From Prunella strophiata (lineage: Eukaryota > Chordata > Aves > Passeriformes > Prunellidae): a DNA stretch of 64,000 nt. A program made the position numbers and the translations under genes. Below are positions 34,121 to 44,530 of the stretch, in pieces. The stretch covers positions 62,001 to 126,000 of the forward strand of contig JAZBQD010000063.1 in assembly GCA_036583965.1 (NCBI GenBank), given 5' to 3'. Below the pieces are notes generated by a model that had not been told where the DNA came from, made no database searches, and saw only the letters and a program-made list of their open reading frames with translations. Position 1 is the first letter of the stretch; each line of letters opens with the position of its first letter.

Positions 34121-35334
34121 GGGCCACTGCGATGAAGGGTGCAAAGTGTTCTACACCTCCTATACGGTGGCTGGTACCCCGACCGGTTTGGAAGAACCAG
34201 TGACCCCTCCCTCAAGAAAAATTAGTCGCCCTTTGGAATCTGGTGCAGGAACAGTTGGACCAGGATCATCTGGAGCCTTCTACCAGTCCCTGGAACACTC
34301 CTGTCTTCTGCATGAAGAAGAAATCTGGGAAGTGGAGGTTGTTGCAAGACCTCCGAAAGGTCAATGCCCTGATGGAAAGCATGGGAACATTGCAGGAAGG
34401 CATGCCATCACCTACCATGTTTCCCGCAGATTGGCCGGTCCTCATTGTGGATCTGAAGGATTGTTTTTTCACAGTTCCTTTGCATCCCAATGACAGACCA
34501 AAGTTTGCCTTCTCGGTGCCAGCAATCAACAGTGCTGAGCCTGCTCAGTGATATCAATGGAGGACTTTGCCTCAGGGCATGCAGAACAGTCCGGCCATAT
34601 GCCAGTGGTATGTGGCCCGTGCCTTGTCTGGAGTTCGCAAGCAGTTTCCTGATGCATGTCTGTATCATTATATGGACGACATTTTTGTGGCTGCGTCCAC
34701 CCAGGATGAGCTGCTGAGGATTCAGCCTCAGTTGCTCGATGCTTTGCATTCTCATGGGCTGCAGGTGGCTCCAGAAAAGGTTCAACAGCAACCTCCTTGG
34801 AAGTATTTGGGGGTCAAAATTCTGGAACGGACAATCCGACACCAGGAGGTGCAATTTGTGCAGTCAGTGAACACATTGAATGATGCCCAGAAATTGATAG
34901 GTGTCATCACTTGGTTGCGTCCATACTTGGGACTAACCAATGCACAATTGTCTCCCCTGTTTGATTTGTTGAAGGGAGACTCTGATTTGAAGTCACCTCA
35001 CACATTGATCCCTGAGGCACATCAAGTGCTGGAGGAGGTTCAGCAAGCTGTTTCTGCATGCCAGCTTCATCGTATTGATCCTTCTGTTGATGTCACTGTG
35101 TTCATTACCACTCCAGATTCGCATCCCACAGGTGTCGTTGGCCAATGGAGTGACCAATGATCCGATCCCTTGCACATCTTGGAATGGGTCTTCCTGCCCC
35201 ATCAGCTGCAGAAGATGGCAACTGCATTGTTTGAGCTAATTGCTCGCTTAATAGTCAAATGCCAGCAACAGTGTTTGCATTTGATGGGTGCGGATCCCGC
35301 AAAGATCATTTTCCCAGTGCAGCAGGAGGATTTT
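34121..35334 (+). pseudogene. RT of ERVK provirus 1, YMDD intact, two stops
   Basis: Reverse transcriptase reading in one frame from about 34165 to 35158, interrupted by TGA at 34201-34203 and TGA at 34549-34551. Motifs in order: [23 protein letters not shown], motif A VDLKDCFF, motif B RTLPQGMQNSPAI, motif C HYMDD (YMDD at 34669-34680, intact), then KYLGVKI. The frame ends at 35158, with connection-domain codons after it up to the solo LTR at 35335. Otherwise one of the best-preserved RT domains in the window. Confidence 0.82.
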
Positions 35335-35958
35335 TGTCGAGGGTCTCTCAGGAGCTCCAGATGACCCCGATCACTTAGAAAGTCTCCGTCTTCTGGCCCC
35401 AGAACCGAAGAAGGAGTCAGGAGTCTTCTTGTGCAGTTTTCAAGGTTGTTTATTATTTCTTATCTAACAAATTTTCTCCCTGACATGCCAAGATCTGTTC
35501 AGCAGGTCAGTCCACAGTGCACTGCCCGTCCCCATGGCGGTGTTATCTTTTATACTAAAAACTACGTATACATTATTTACCGTTATTTTCCAATTCCTAT
35601 CATCCATGTTACAGAGTCTAACTCTACTCTAAGCCAATCCAAAAGTGCCACCATCCCCCAGAAGATGGAGGCTAAGAAGAAGGAGAAAGAAGGACAGAAC
35701 ACGCACAAATTCCTCCATCTTGACCCCCGAAACCTTATTCTAAAAAACCCTAAAATTCTACATTTTCACCCTGTGAGAAACTTATTATTATTCTACTTAA
35801 TTTGTGTGGCTTGTAATTCTTCATATAAGGTTGGTGATCTTTTCCATGGCTCAAGATCAAAGGCACAGGGGTCTTGGGCTCTGTGCCAAGGTCTCTGAGC
35901 CCCCTGCCAGGGGCTCGAGCCATCCAGGACAGCCAGAGGGATGTCCTGAGTTCCGACA
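35335..35958 (-). mobile_element. Solo ERVK LTR in provirus 1 pol, 624 bp, TSD GATTTT
   Basis: TGTCGAGGG to GTTCCGACA, flanked by GATTTT (35329-35334 and 35959-35964). Six-bp duplications mark ERVK-type integration. On the minus strand it has TATAAAAG and AATAAAC in LTR order. A sister copy lies at 52196-52780. The pol codon phase runs unchanged from one side of the insertion to the other. Confidence 0.92.
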
Positions 35959-36296
35959 GATTTTGACTGGAGCTTTGCAAACAGTGCGTCCCTGAAAAGT
36001 GCTCTGGAAAATTTTTCAGGGCAGATCACTTATCATCTGCCCAGCCACAAGCTTCTGCAGGTGGCGAAATTCACACAAATCTCTTTGTGGCCCAAAAATA
36101 GGAACCCGTGCAAGGACCCACTGTCTTCACAGACAGTTCGGGGAAAACAGGAAAGGCCGTTGTTACCTGGAGGGATGGATCTGAGTGGCATGTTCTGGAA
36201 GGTCATGAGGATGGGTCAGCCCACGTGGTTGAATTGAGGGCTGCTGTCATGGCATTTGAGAGATTTTCCCAGGAACCTTTAAATTTGGTCACTCTT
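35959..36296 (+). pseudogene. RNase H of ERVK provirus 1, truncated
   Basis: Connection-domain codons (ENFSGQITYHLPSHKLL) and, after a shift, RNase H with TVFTDSSGKTGKAVVTW (first acid) and VVELRAAVMAFERF (second acid). Breaks off at LNLVT, just before the third catalytic Asp, where the surrounding ERVL LTR resumes. Confidence 0.75.
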
Positions 36297-37437
36297 CTAC
36301 AGGGTGCAGTCCATCAAGGACAGGCTGCTCCACCAGGGGCTCCTTTGTCCTTGGGCAGAGGAGTGGGGGTCACAGCCTCCTCCCAAGCATCCACCTGCTT
36401 TACTATGGGTCTCCTCCATGGGTTGCAGGTGGATCTCTTCATCCCTGTGGATCTCCATGGGCTGCAGAGGGACAGCTGCTTCACCATGGTCTTCACTACG
36501 GGCTGCAGAGGAATCTCAGGTGCCTGGAGCACCTCCTCCCCCTCCTTCTCCACAGACCTTGGTGTCTGCAGAGTTGTTCCTCTCTCATATTCTCACCCCT
36601 CTCTTCTCTGGCTGCAATTACAACTGTGCCATAACTTTTTTTCCTTCTTCTTAAATATGCTGTCACAGAGGCATTACCACCATTTCTAACTGGCCCAGCC
36701 TTGACCAGCAGCACATCTGTCTTTGGAGCTGCCAGGGATTGGCTCTGCCATACAAGGAGGAAGTTTCCAGCAGCTTCTCACAGAAACCACCTCTCTAGCC
36801 CTCTGTGAGAGACTGGAGGAATTGCTGGCTCAAAACATTTCTTTATGTGAGTGTGTGGGAGAAGAGGTAGATCAGGCCTTGCCCTGGTGAGGCAGTGCAC
36901 TGCCCTGTACACCCCACCCCCCTGGGCCTATGTCCCAGCCCCTGCAGTGGTTGAAAATCACTAGTGCAACGGAGGCAATCCTCCACACCCCACCTCTGGA
37001 GTTCCTAACCCAGCTCCTAAGTGGCCAGATGACCAGAAGTCCCATCTGGGGGAAGGGCCCAGGAAGACCAAGGGGTATTTAAAGCGGAACACGAGGCAAG
37101 CACACGTCTTGACCCTACCTCCTCTTGGAATTTCTATCAGCTGAACACCGCTGGAACTCAGGAGTAGTAGTTAGTGTGTCCTTTTCTACATATTTTCTGT
37201 ATTTCTCTCTTTGTTCTTTTTATTTCCTCTTCACAGAATTTTTTAGTAACTTAAAATCAAACAGGCTTAGAGTTTGCCAAGTTGAATGGGCTATGTTAAT
37301 GCTTTGGGAAGTGTTTTATGCTGATTGAATGCGGCTCTAAACTTTTTGCCAAAGTTCTTTGATTTTCTAAAGTTGCCAGTAAAGTTTTTCTTGCTGTTTT
37401 AATCTGTTGAGAATATCTTGTCAGTATTTCTCTCATG

Positions 37438-37848
37438 TGTAGCATCCCATGAACTCACCCATCGCGGTCAATTCCCAAGTCCTTGGCCCTGACTACAGCA
37501 GTATCTACTTACCATAGAGTTGGTCCTCCTGGGGGGAAAAAGACAGACTCCCAAATGTACTTCTGTGTCACAACTTCCCCTGGTTTCTCCTTTCCCTGTT
37601 TCCTCATTGGTTGGATACCCCTGGTGGCTGCGCCCTTTCCCCTGGAGACCAAACCCCTCTGCCCAGCCCAGCTCCGCCCCCCCACCCCTTCCCCTTCTTA
37701 AGCTGCCTGCTTCACGTGGTTGCTTTTTTTCCTCGCTGGGTTCCCTTCAGCCACATGTGATACTCTGCTGGAATAAAACCTTGCAAAAAGAGCCTTTTTT
37801 GACTCTATCGCTGAGCCAGTTGCAGTGAGTGTTGAGTTGGGGGGCATC
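37438..37848 (+). promoter_or_regulatory. 5' LTR of ERVK provirus 2, U5 end deleted
   Basis: 411 bp, TGTAGCATCC to GTTGGGGGGC, with AATAAAAC near 37773. It parallels the 3' LTR up to that point; the 3' LTR then runs on for another 95 bp to TCTAACA, while here gag-like sequence begins. The solo LTR at 57857 confirms that the longer form is the natural one. Confidence 0.85.
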
Positions 37849-39120
37849 AACCACATGGCCCAACCCTCCATTTTAAAATCTCCCGCCCCAGGCTCTCATA
37901 ACCATGATGGCGTCTGGGATCCTCCTCCTTCCTTGCCGTCCCCCACCCCACCTTGGAGCCCCATCCCTGCAGTGGGTACGACCCCCACTCTGGGCGTCTC
38001 CCCCATGCCGAGTTTCCCTGTCCCCGTTGCTCCCCCGGGTTTCTCCCTACACCCTACCGGGAGGGAAGCTAATCAGAAAAAAACCCCCTGTTTTCACACC
38101 AAAGGTTCCAAGCATGAAGTGTACCCCAGCTGGAACTCTGGTGATGATTCCAGAACATCCGTCTCTAGCTCAGATAACAGTGATTTCTCAGATTCAGATG
38201 GTGAATTTGAGGATCCCTGGATTCAAATCAAAAGAGAAGCAGCTTTGGATAAGAACTGGGAGTTCGCTGAAAAATTACATGTCCTTGCCACCCCAGTTAG
38301 ATACAAAAGGGGGTGCCCCCCAAAATGGAAAACTATTCCTTACAGTGAACTCAGAAAAATCTGCTGAATTTCCAAAGATTTTGGCTGATATTCCCCATAT
38401 TTCAAAAATCTCATACAAGTAACTTTCTCAACTCATGTGCTTGTCCCCTATGATTTCTGGCATGTTATGTCCCTCCTCCTATCACCTACAGAGCTACTTC
38501 TGTGGGAATCAATTTGGAAAAAACAATTAAAAACATTAGTACAAAATTACCAATCGGTGGCTAGCTGAGCTTATCTCACTGTAGAGCACCTGAGCGGGGA
38601 ATGAGAATATCAAACCTACAAGCGCAAGCCCGAAATTTATCCAAAGCTGTTTTAGAGGACATTAAAAAGGTTCCCGGGAATGCTTTGGTCCAAACACCTG
38701 ATGGTACTACCCCACAACTAAGTTTTGCTGACATCCGTCAAAGCACTGATGAACCATATATTAAAATCATTGACAGATTAAAGGATACTATTGATAAGCA
38801 GGTTGATTGCCCAAGGGCTAAAGAGGAGCTGCTTAATAAACTAGCAGTATCCAATGCAAATGAAAGTTGCAAAAAAATTATAAGGGCACTCCCTCCAGAC
38901 CCTGAACCCACCATTCACCAAATGGTGGAAGCCTGTTCCCGCCTCACAACCACAGAACACAGAGCCATGGCAGTCAGCAAAGGAGTAGCTGAAGCCTTGG
39001 TAGCACAAAACAAACAAAACATGTGATGCTATAAGTGTCATGAACTTGGTTGCCTCAAGGTGGAATGTGATAAGGACTTTGTGCAGAAACACCCCTCCAC
39101 TGGTTGTTCCTCCACTTCAT
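37849..39120 (+). pseudogene. Gag of ERVK provirus 2, broken
   Basis: Begins in mid-Gag: a Pro-rich segment (WDPPPSLPSPTPPWSPIP), an acidic SSSDNSDFSDSDGEFED, then PYSELRKIC at 38367 and a stop. Capsid N-terminus is readable in other frames (STHVLVPYDFWHVMS). From 38601 to 39026 an open block covers late capsid with the homology region (FADIRQSTDEPYIKIIDRL). The nucleocapsid box CYKCHELGCLKVEC lacks the zinc-binding His at its usual place. Many lesions; matrix absent. Confidence 0.78.
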
Positions 39121-39381
39121 GCTTAGACTGTAAAGAACAGTTTAAGCACTATCCCCAGTTTCAGTATTACCAGCAGATCCAGCATCAGCCCTCTCAACAG
39201 CAGCTCCAGGGAAACTTCCTGTGAAGTGCAGGACGGCCCTGTGCAATGACACCAAATGCCAATCCGTGCTGTACCCCTTTCCCCACCATCCCGGAAAGCC
39301 CGAGCGCTGAGAGACTGTGATGCCAAGGAACAGCTTTGACTCTCTGAGGTATACCAGTACATTCAGGCAGGGACACAACGC

Positions 39382-39996
39382 ATGAAGGTAAGTGCCCTTC
39401 CCATCCAGCTTGAGGATAAGGAGATCTACCAAATTCCAACTGGTAAATTTGGACCCTCTGATGAACCAAGGAACATTTTAATCATAGGGGACTCCAGTAT
39501 TGGACCAGATCATTTGCAAGTATTACCAGAAGTTCAAACTGTGGGGCCAAGGCATGAAATTACTGTGATTGTCTCATGTGTACACCCACCTTGGTATTTG
39601 TCTAAGGGTACACCCATTACCCAAGCTTTCCTCTTACCCACCTGGACTGACATTTTGGCAGAAATCCCTACAGTCTTGTGGGCTGAGACTGTGGGCTCGG
39701 ACAGACCTATTATAGAGTGTGGTTTGTTTAACAAAGGGGACAAAGTTTTTCTTCCAGGTGTAGCAGACACCGGAGCAGACATGACCATCATTTCCTGCTC
39801 CGAGTGGCCACAGGGCTGGGAACTAGTGCCAGCCAATGGAGTTATCTCTGGGATTGGAGGAGCTGCCACCTTTTGGCGAAGCAAACGAACAATCCTTATC
39901 CAAGGATCTGAGGGTCAGGTAGCCACAGTAAGACCTTTTGTGGTAAGGGCACCTTATGGGGCAGAGACCTATTGTCCCAATGGGGAGCAAGGCTAG
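39382..39996 (+). pseudogene. dUTPase-protease of ERVK provirus 2
   Basis: Open for 204 codons. The first half is a degraded dUTPase-like domain (IIGDSSIGPDHLQVLPE and TPITQAFLLP). The second half is a retropepsin with an intact active-site loop ADTGADMTIIS (DTGAD at 39766-39780) and GIGGAATFW. In contrast to provirus 1, the protease active site is preserved here and the RT site is not. Confidence 0.8.
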
Positions 39997-41142
39997 AAAT
40001 CCCCTCATCACCACAGGATTTTTACTTGGGGCCACTGTAAATGTAGAGCGCCCCACCACACCGCTCACCTGGAAAACTGATGAACCAGTGTGGATTGATC
40101 AGTGGCCCCACTCAAATGAAAAGCTAAAGGCACTCGAATCCCTAGTGGAGGAGCAGCTGTCCAAGGGCCACATAGTACCATCCATTAGCCCTTGGAATAC
40201 CCCTGTCTTTGTCATTTCTAAACCAGGCAAAGACAAGTGGAGGCTCCTACAAGACCTCAGAAAGATCAATGAGATCATTGAGGACATAGACCCTCTGTAG
40301 CCTGGCCTACCCTCACCCTCAATGCTCCCCCAAGACTGGAAATTAACAGTCAGTGATATCAGAGATTGCTTTTTTAACATCCCACTCCATCCCAGAGATG
40401 CCCCAAGGTTTGCATTTTCTGTACCATCAATTAACAGACAAGCCCCTCTCAAAAGGTATCAATGGACAACTCTTCCTCAAGGCATGAAAAGTTCCCCAGC
40501 TATTTGTCAAATGTTTGTTGCCCGCATTCTCGCCCATTTGAGAAAAATTCCCCGATGCAATAATTTTTCATTACATGTACGATATTCTAATTTGCACTGA
40601 GACTTACTATTATTTAGAGACTGTTCACAAAAAGACTATTCAGGCCATCGAAGGAGAAGGATTTGAAATTGCCACCGAGAAGATTCAACGTACCTGTCCG
40701 TGGACATACCTAGGACTCCAGACGGGTGAAAGGACCATCATACCCCAGCAGCTCACCATCAAGGACAACCCGAGAATTCTGAGGGACCTACATCAGCTAT
40801 GTGGGAGCATCAACTGGGTTCGTTCACTGCTGGGGATCACAACCGAGGACCTCGCACCCCTCTTCAACCTTCTGCCAGGCTGCAATGACCTCGATTCACC
40901 ATGGACAATCACGCCAGAAGCCCAGGTAGCGATCCAAAAGGTATCAGAAGCACTGTCCACGAGACAAGCCCATTGCGCTGATCCCACCCTGCCCTTCCAA
41001 TTTGTCATTTTGGGTGAGGCACCAAAGTTTCATGGTCTCATTTTTCCAGTGGGACCCCACTCTGAAAGATCAGCTGCTAATTATAGAGTGGGTGTTCCAA
41101 TCACATTAACCACATAAGACTAGCACTACACCCCAGGAGCTG
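39997..41142 (+). pseudogene. RT of ERVK provirus 2, YMDD mutated
   Basis: Motifs in order: [37 protein letters not shown], stop TAG at 40298-40300, motif [15 protein letters not shown], motif [15 protein letters not shown], then a frame shift near 40550. The catalytic box at 40572-40583 reads Tyr-Met-Tyr-Asp in place of Tyr-Met-Asp-Asp, which removes a metal ligand. The thumb follows in an open stretch to 41117 (TYLGLQTGERTI). Confidence 0.82.
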
Positions 41143-41976
41143 ATGGCTCAGCTCATCATAAAAGCCAGATCACGCCTCAAAACCTTAGCAGGGTGTGAGT
41201 TCACATACATTTACCTCCCAGTGAAGTCAGGTGAGATGGAAGCTCTTCTCCAGACCAATGAACACCTCCAGTTCGCTCTCGACAGCTACCTAGGTCAGAT
41301 CTCTATCCATTTGCAAAAACATAAACTATTTGGTGAGCATATTAATTTAGTTCCAAAATCATTAAAAAGTAGAACTCCGTTAAAGGCACTAACTGTTTTT
41401 ACTGATGGCTCTGGAAAATCCCACAAGTCAGTTATGACATGGAAAAATCCTGGCACTCAGGGGTGGGAGTCTGATGTTCAAATTGTTCAGGGATCCCCAC
41501 AAATGGCAGAATTAGCAGCTGTTGTCAGAGCCTTTGAGAAGTTCAAACAACCCTTGAATCTGGTTACTGATTTGGCTTATGTTGCTGGGATAGCTGAAAG
41601 AGCAGAACATTCTTTGTTAAAAGAAGTCACAAATCCAGATCTATATAGATTGCTTTCAAAGTTAATATACCTCCTCTCCCACTGAGAGCAACCATATCAC
41701 ATTATGCATGTGAGGTCACACACTGACCTCCCAGGACCAGTTACTGAGGGCAACCGGAGAGCAGATCTCCTAGCCATGGCAGTGCAGACCACCCTACCAG
41801 ACATTTTCAATCAGGCCAAATTGAGCCATCAGTTTTTCCACCAGAATGTGCCAGCCCTTGTCCAGATGTTTAAAATCACAAGGGAACAAGCAAGAGCAAT
41901 TGTGGGCTCCTGCCCCAATTGCCAAGAGTTTGAATTGCCCTCTATGGGGGCCGGGATTAACACTCGAGGCCTCTAA
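41143..41976 (+). pseudogene. RNase H and integrase zinc domain, provirus 2
   Basis: Open 41143-41685, then a TGA and continuation in phase-shifted form from 41704. RNase H acids are present in VFTDGSGK, MAELAAVV and LVTDLAY, and in the late RRADLLAM. The integrase N-terminus has its zinc pattern H-x3-H (SHQFFHQN) and C-x2-C (SCPNCQ). Ends at TAA 41974-41976, which is in phase with the core downstream. Confidence 0.8.
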
Positions 41977-42700
41977 AGTTTGCAGCTGTGGCAAAGAGAT
42001 GTCACACACTATGCACCTTTTGGGAGACAAAAATACATTCATGTGTCTATAGATACATTCTCCAGGGCTGTATTCGCATCTGCCCACTCAGGAGAAAAGG
42101 CCGAAGACGTTGTCAAACATTTTCTTCTAGCGTTTTCCACACTAGGCATCCCCCAAGCCATCAAAACAGATAATGGTCCTGTTTACACCTCCAAAAATTT
42201 CAAACAGTTCCTACATCAATGGGGAGTGAAACACACCACTGGCATTCCCCACTCACCAACAGGGCAATCCATTGTAGAGAGGGCTCACCGCACACTCAAG
42301 ACAGTCCTTGACCAACAGCCTGGGAGACTTGAAACACTACCAAATGTCGAAAGATTATATAAAGCTCTTTATGTTATCAACTTTCTTAATAATTCATTCA
42401 CAGAGCCAAACCCCCCCCCCCCCCCCCCCCCATTATCAGGCACTTCTCCAACACTAGCAGAACTCAACTCACTGGGAAACCCCCTGTGCTGATCAAAGAC
42501 CGTGAATCCAAGCAAATAATGGGTCCATTTCCATTAGTAACCTGGGGCAGAGGCTATGCTTGTGTGTCCACAGAATCTGGCCCCAGGTGGATCCCCGGCA
42601 AGAATGTCAAGCCGTTCATCGAATCGCCAAGTGCAGCTCCCAGAGACACTTCCCCAGAACCTCAGAGACAGGAAGGAGACCAAACTCGTGCAGCATGAAG
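41977..42700 (+). pseudogene. Integrase core and C-terminal domain, provirus 2
   Basis: Core open from the TAA to beyond 42411. All three catalytic acids are present: WQRDVTHY, IKTDNGPVYTS and IVERAHRTLK. At 42411-42431 lies a run of 21 C bases coding Pro in the upstream frame; after it the true frame is lost and resumes from 42486 with IKDRESKQIMGPFPLVTW and PGKNVKPF, the DNA-binding end. The only lesions are thus the TAA and the C run. Confidence 0.82.
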
Positions 42701-42925
42701 GAGGAGAAGGGAAAAGACTGTAAACACAAAGGTCCCTCACAAAAGAAGATGACCCTCCGCTGCTCCTGAAGACAAAAGACTCTCTGTTCAATTTTATTCA
42801 CTCATTGTTTGCACTGTTACCCCCCCCCCCCTTTTTTTTTTTTGGTTGGTTCTACCTCTCTTTAGTTTGCTACACTGTTATCCCCCCTGATTTCCAATGA
42901 ACTTTTCGGACTGTAGGGTTTCACA

Positions 42926-43015
42926 GGATGGGTTGCATCTTTGGTCAAAGGAATTTTTTGGATTGTAATAATTGTTTTTATCATCTTGGTTATGTTTCCC
43001 TGTGTAGTTAAGTGA
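42926..43015 (+). pseudogene. Env transmembrane anchor remnant, provirus 2
   Basis: Thirty codons ending in TGA. The peptide starts GWVASLVKGIFWIV and is followed by a run of aliphatic residues and VVK, the shape of a betaretroviral Env membrane anchor with a short tail. Nothing of the surface subunit or fusion region is present between the end of pol and this point (42701-42925), which instead holds C and T homopolymers. Env binds receptor and fuses membranes; this stub can do neither. Confidence 0.65.
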
Positions 43016-43644
43016 ATGCAGAAGTCCATTGGGGAGGTGTTGGAATCCTGGATGCTGAGAATTTTAACCTTTCTGAGCTTAAAGGCACAGATCCACAAGA
43101 GAACACTGCATTTGACCTGAGGCCATGGAACAGGCTTCCAAAATTAATTGATAGTACTGGGATTACGGGTGTGTAGTTGGTTAGAAGTGTGTAATATCAC
43201 AGGGTGGAAAACTTCGAGTTTGGGATTTTGAAATATAGAAATAAATATGAAGCAAGATGGAGGCTTTAGGGTGGAGGCAGGTTGTTCTTCTTTACCTTCT
43301 TCTTCCTTCTTCTTCACCTTCTTCTTCCTTCTTCTTTATGGGTTTGGGTGATGTTTTTAATTGGACAGAAAAGTCCGCATTGCGGGCTTCCAGGGATCAG
43401 TTATTGGGTTAAAAGGGAAAATAATCTAGGTGTCCTTTCTTAATTGGATAGTTTAGTCTTAAAAGACCTTGCAACAAGTGATTTGTTTGCCATTTTGTGC
43501 TTGCTAATAAAAGGCTGCTGAACTCATGGTTGTGAGACTGTTTCACTGATAAGAAATAATAAACACTTGAGTCCAAACACAAACTACTGACTCAAGTGCC
43601 TTCAATCTAGACCCAGAGAAACCGATAGGGAGGTCTTCTTAGTA
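43016..43644 (+). other. Noncoding 3' region of provirus 2
   Basis: No open frame of note. Contains a CTTCTTC-type simple repeat (about 43287-43339). Confidence 0.5.
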
Positions 43645-43661
43645 AGAAAAAAAAGGGGAGT
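43645..43661 (+). promoter_or_regulatory. Polypurine tract of provirus 2
   Basis: AAGAAAAAAAAGGGGAG directly before the 3' LTR, the site that primes plus-strand DNA synthesis in retroviruses. Confidence 0.75.
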
Positions 43662-44171
43662 TGTAGCATCCCATGAACTCGCCTATCACGGTCAATTCCC
43701 AAGTCCTCAGCCCTGACTACAGCAGTATCTACTTACCATAGAGTTGGTCCTCCTGGGGGAAAAAAAACAGACTCCCAAATGTACTTCTGTGTCACACCTT
43801 CCCCTGGTTTCTCCTTTCCCTGTTTCCTCATTGGTTGGATACCCCTGGTGGCTGCGCCCTTTCCCCTGGAGACCAAACCCCTCTGCCCAGCCCTTAGCTC
43901 CCCCCCACACACATACCCCTTCCCCTTCTTAAGCTGCCTGCTTCACGTGGTTGCTTTTTTCCCTCGCTGGGTTCCCTTCAGCCACATGTAATACTCCACT
44001 GGAATAAAACCTTGCAAAAAGAGCCTTTCTTGCCTTTATCGCTGAGCCAGTTGCAGTAAGTGTTGAGTTGGGGGGCTTGACTGCATTGCCTGAATGTTAA
44101 CTCAACTTGCTTTTCTCCAGGAGAGGTTTGGTGGGAACAGACAATAGGCAGCATCACCCACCATTCTAACA
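43662..44171 (+). mobile_element. 3' LTR of ERVK provirus 2
   Basis: 510 bp, TGTAGCATCC to CCATTCTAACA, full length, with AATAAAAC near 44005. It supplies the U5 end that is missing from the 5' LTR. Same family as the solo LTR at 57857-58389. Confidence 0.85.
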
Positions 44172-44304
44172 CCCGCATTTTTACTCATACATCTAACTCA
44201 AAGTACATGAACAACCATAAGCCCTTTTGAAAGTCTAATTGAGCGAGTTTTTTTGGGCCTTACACCCCTCTGCTACCAAAGCTTTGCCATGCAAACCCAG
44301 TACA

Positions 44305-44530
44305 AACTTCCTGCCATTTGAGCTGTCTGGAAGAACAGCTGGCATTGCCCAACTCTCCCCTGCCCCTCTTGTGAGACCTGCTGTCTGCTCTCTCCCCCAC
44401 TTACAGCTCAAGAGTGTTCGGGGTCCAGAAACCATCTCAGACCCCCCTGGGTGCCTAACAAGCCTTGCACTCTCAGCATGTGGCAACTGCTGCTGTTGAT
44501 GTCTGATTTCTACAATTTTATAAGATATAA
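44305..44530 (-). mobile_element. CR1 5' end, continued from 30220
   Basis: After the right AACTT copy, a moderately GC-rich stretch (CCTGCCATTTGAGCTGTCTGG and CCTGCCCCTCTTGTGAGACC) continues the CR1 5' region interrupted at 30220. Right edge approximate. Confidence 0.5.

Larger units (their letters stand above)
30619..36296 (+). mobile_element. ERVK (betaretrovirus-like) provirus 1, 3' truncated
   Basis: 5' LTR, primer site, gag, dUTPase-protease, RT and part of RNase H, all on the plus strand. It ends inside RNase H at about 36296, directly against the host LTR; integrase, env and the 3' LTR are absent, and there is no right target duplication. A solo LTR (35335-35958) interrupts pol. The dUTPase-like domain before protease and the single-copy CCHC box place it among beta-like ERVs. 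Confidence 0.85.
37438..44171 (+). mobile_element. ERVK provirus 2, two LTRs, env deleted
   Basis: TGTAGCATCCC at both ends; order 5' LTR, partial gag, dUTPase-protease, RT, RNase H, integrase, Env anchor remnant, purine tract, 3' LTR. By eye the two LTRs differ at roughly 20 sites over 410 bp. The 5' LTR lacks its last 95 bp or so, and primer site and matrix are missing, all consistent with one deletion at 37848. No convincing target duplication (left CTCATG, right CCCGCA). Confidence 0.88.
36804..44264 (+). mobile_element. Second LTR inside the ERVL LTR, split by provirus 2
   Basis: Starts TGTGAGAGACTGG and ends GGGCCTTACA. GCCCTC precedes it (36798-36803) and CCCCTC follows (44265-44270), five of six bases alike. 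Without the provirus it measures about 727 bp (36804-37437 plus 44172-44264). A TATA-like TATTTAAAGC near 37077 gives plus orientation. Confidence 0.7.
30221..44304 (-). mobile_element. Solo ERVL-type LTR, TSD AACTT, expanded by nested inserts
   Basis: Starts TGTAGTGAATTGACC and ends CAAACCCAGTACA, flanked by perfect AACTT (30216-30220 and 44305-44309). The LTR itself survives as 30221-30618, about 36297-36803 and 44265-44304, roughly 945 bp in all, matching the well-known avian ERVL LTR in order and direction. Everything else between is younger: an ERVK provirus after position 30618 and an LTR with its own insert after 36803. Confidence 0.88.

Noticed and set aside
36304..36654. Open frames in the 36.3-36.7 kb region
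   Set aside because: They lie in the ERVL LTR, whose proline-rich readings arise from its repeated CTCC/GGG units.
37483..37828. Proline-rich open frames at 37483-37828 and 43744-43991
   Set aside because: Both are inside the two LTRs of provirus 2, at the same LTR position.
43287..43339. CTTCTTC repeat as a regulatory array
   Set aside because: Simple pyrimidine repeat within decayed provirus 3' sequence; nothing supports a function.
30619..44171. Possibility that the two ERVK proviruses are one element with an internal repeat
   Set aside because: Their LTRs, gag linkers and pol sequences differ clearly, and both carry separate gag, protease and RT sections.
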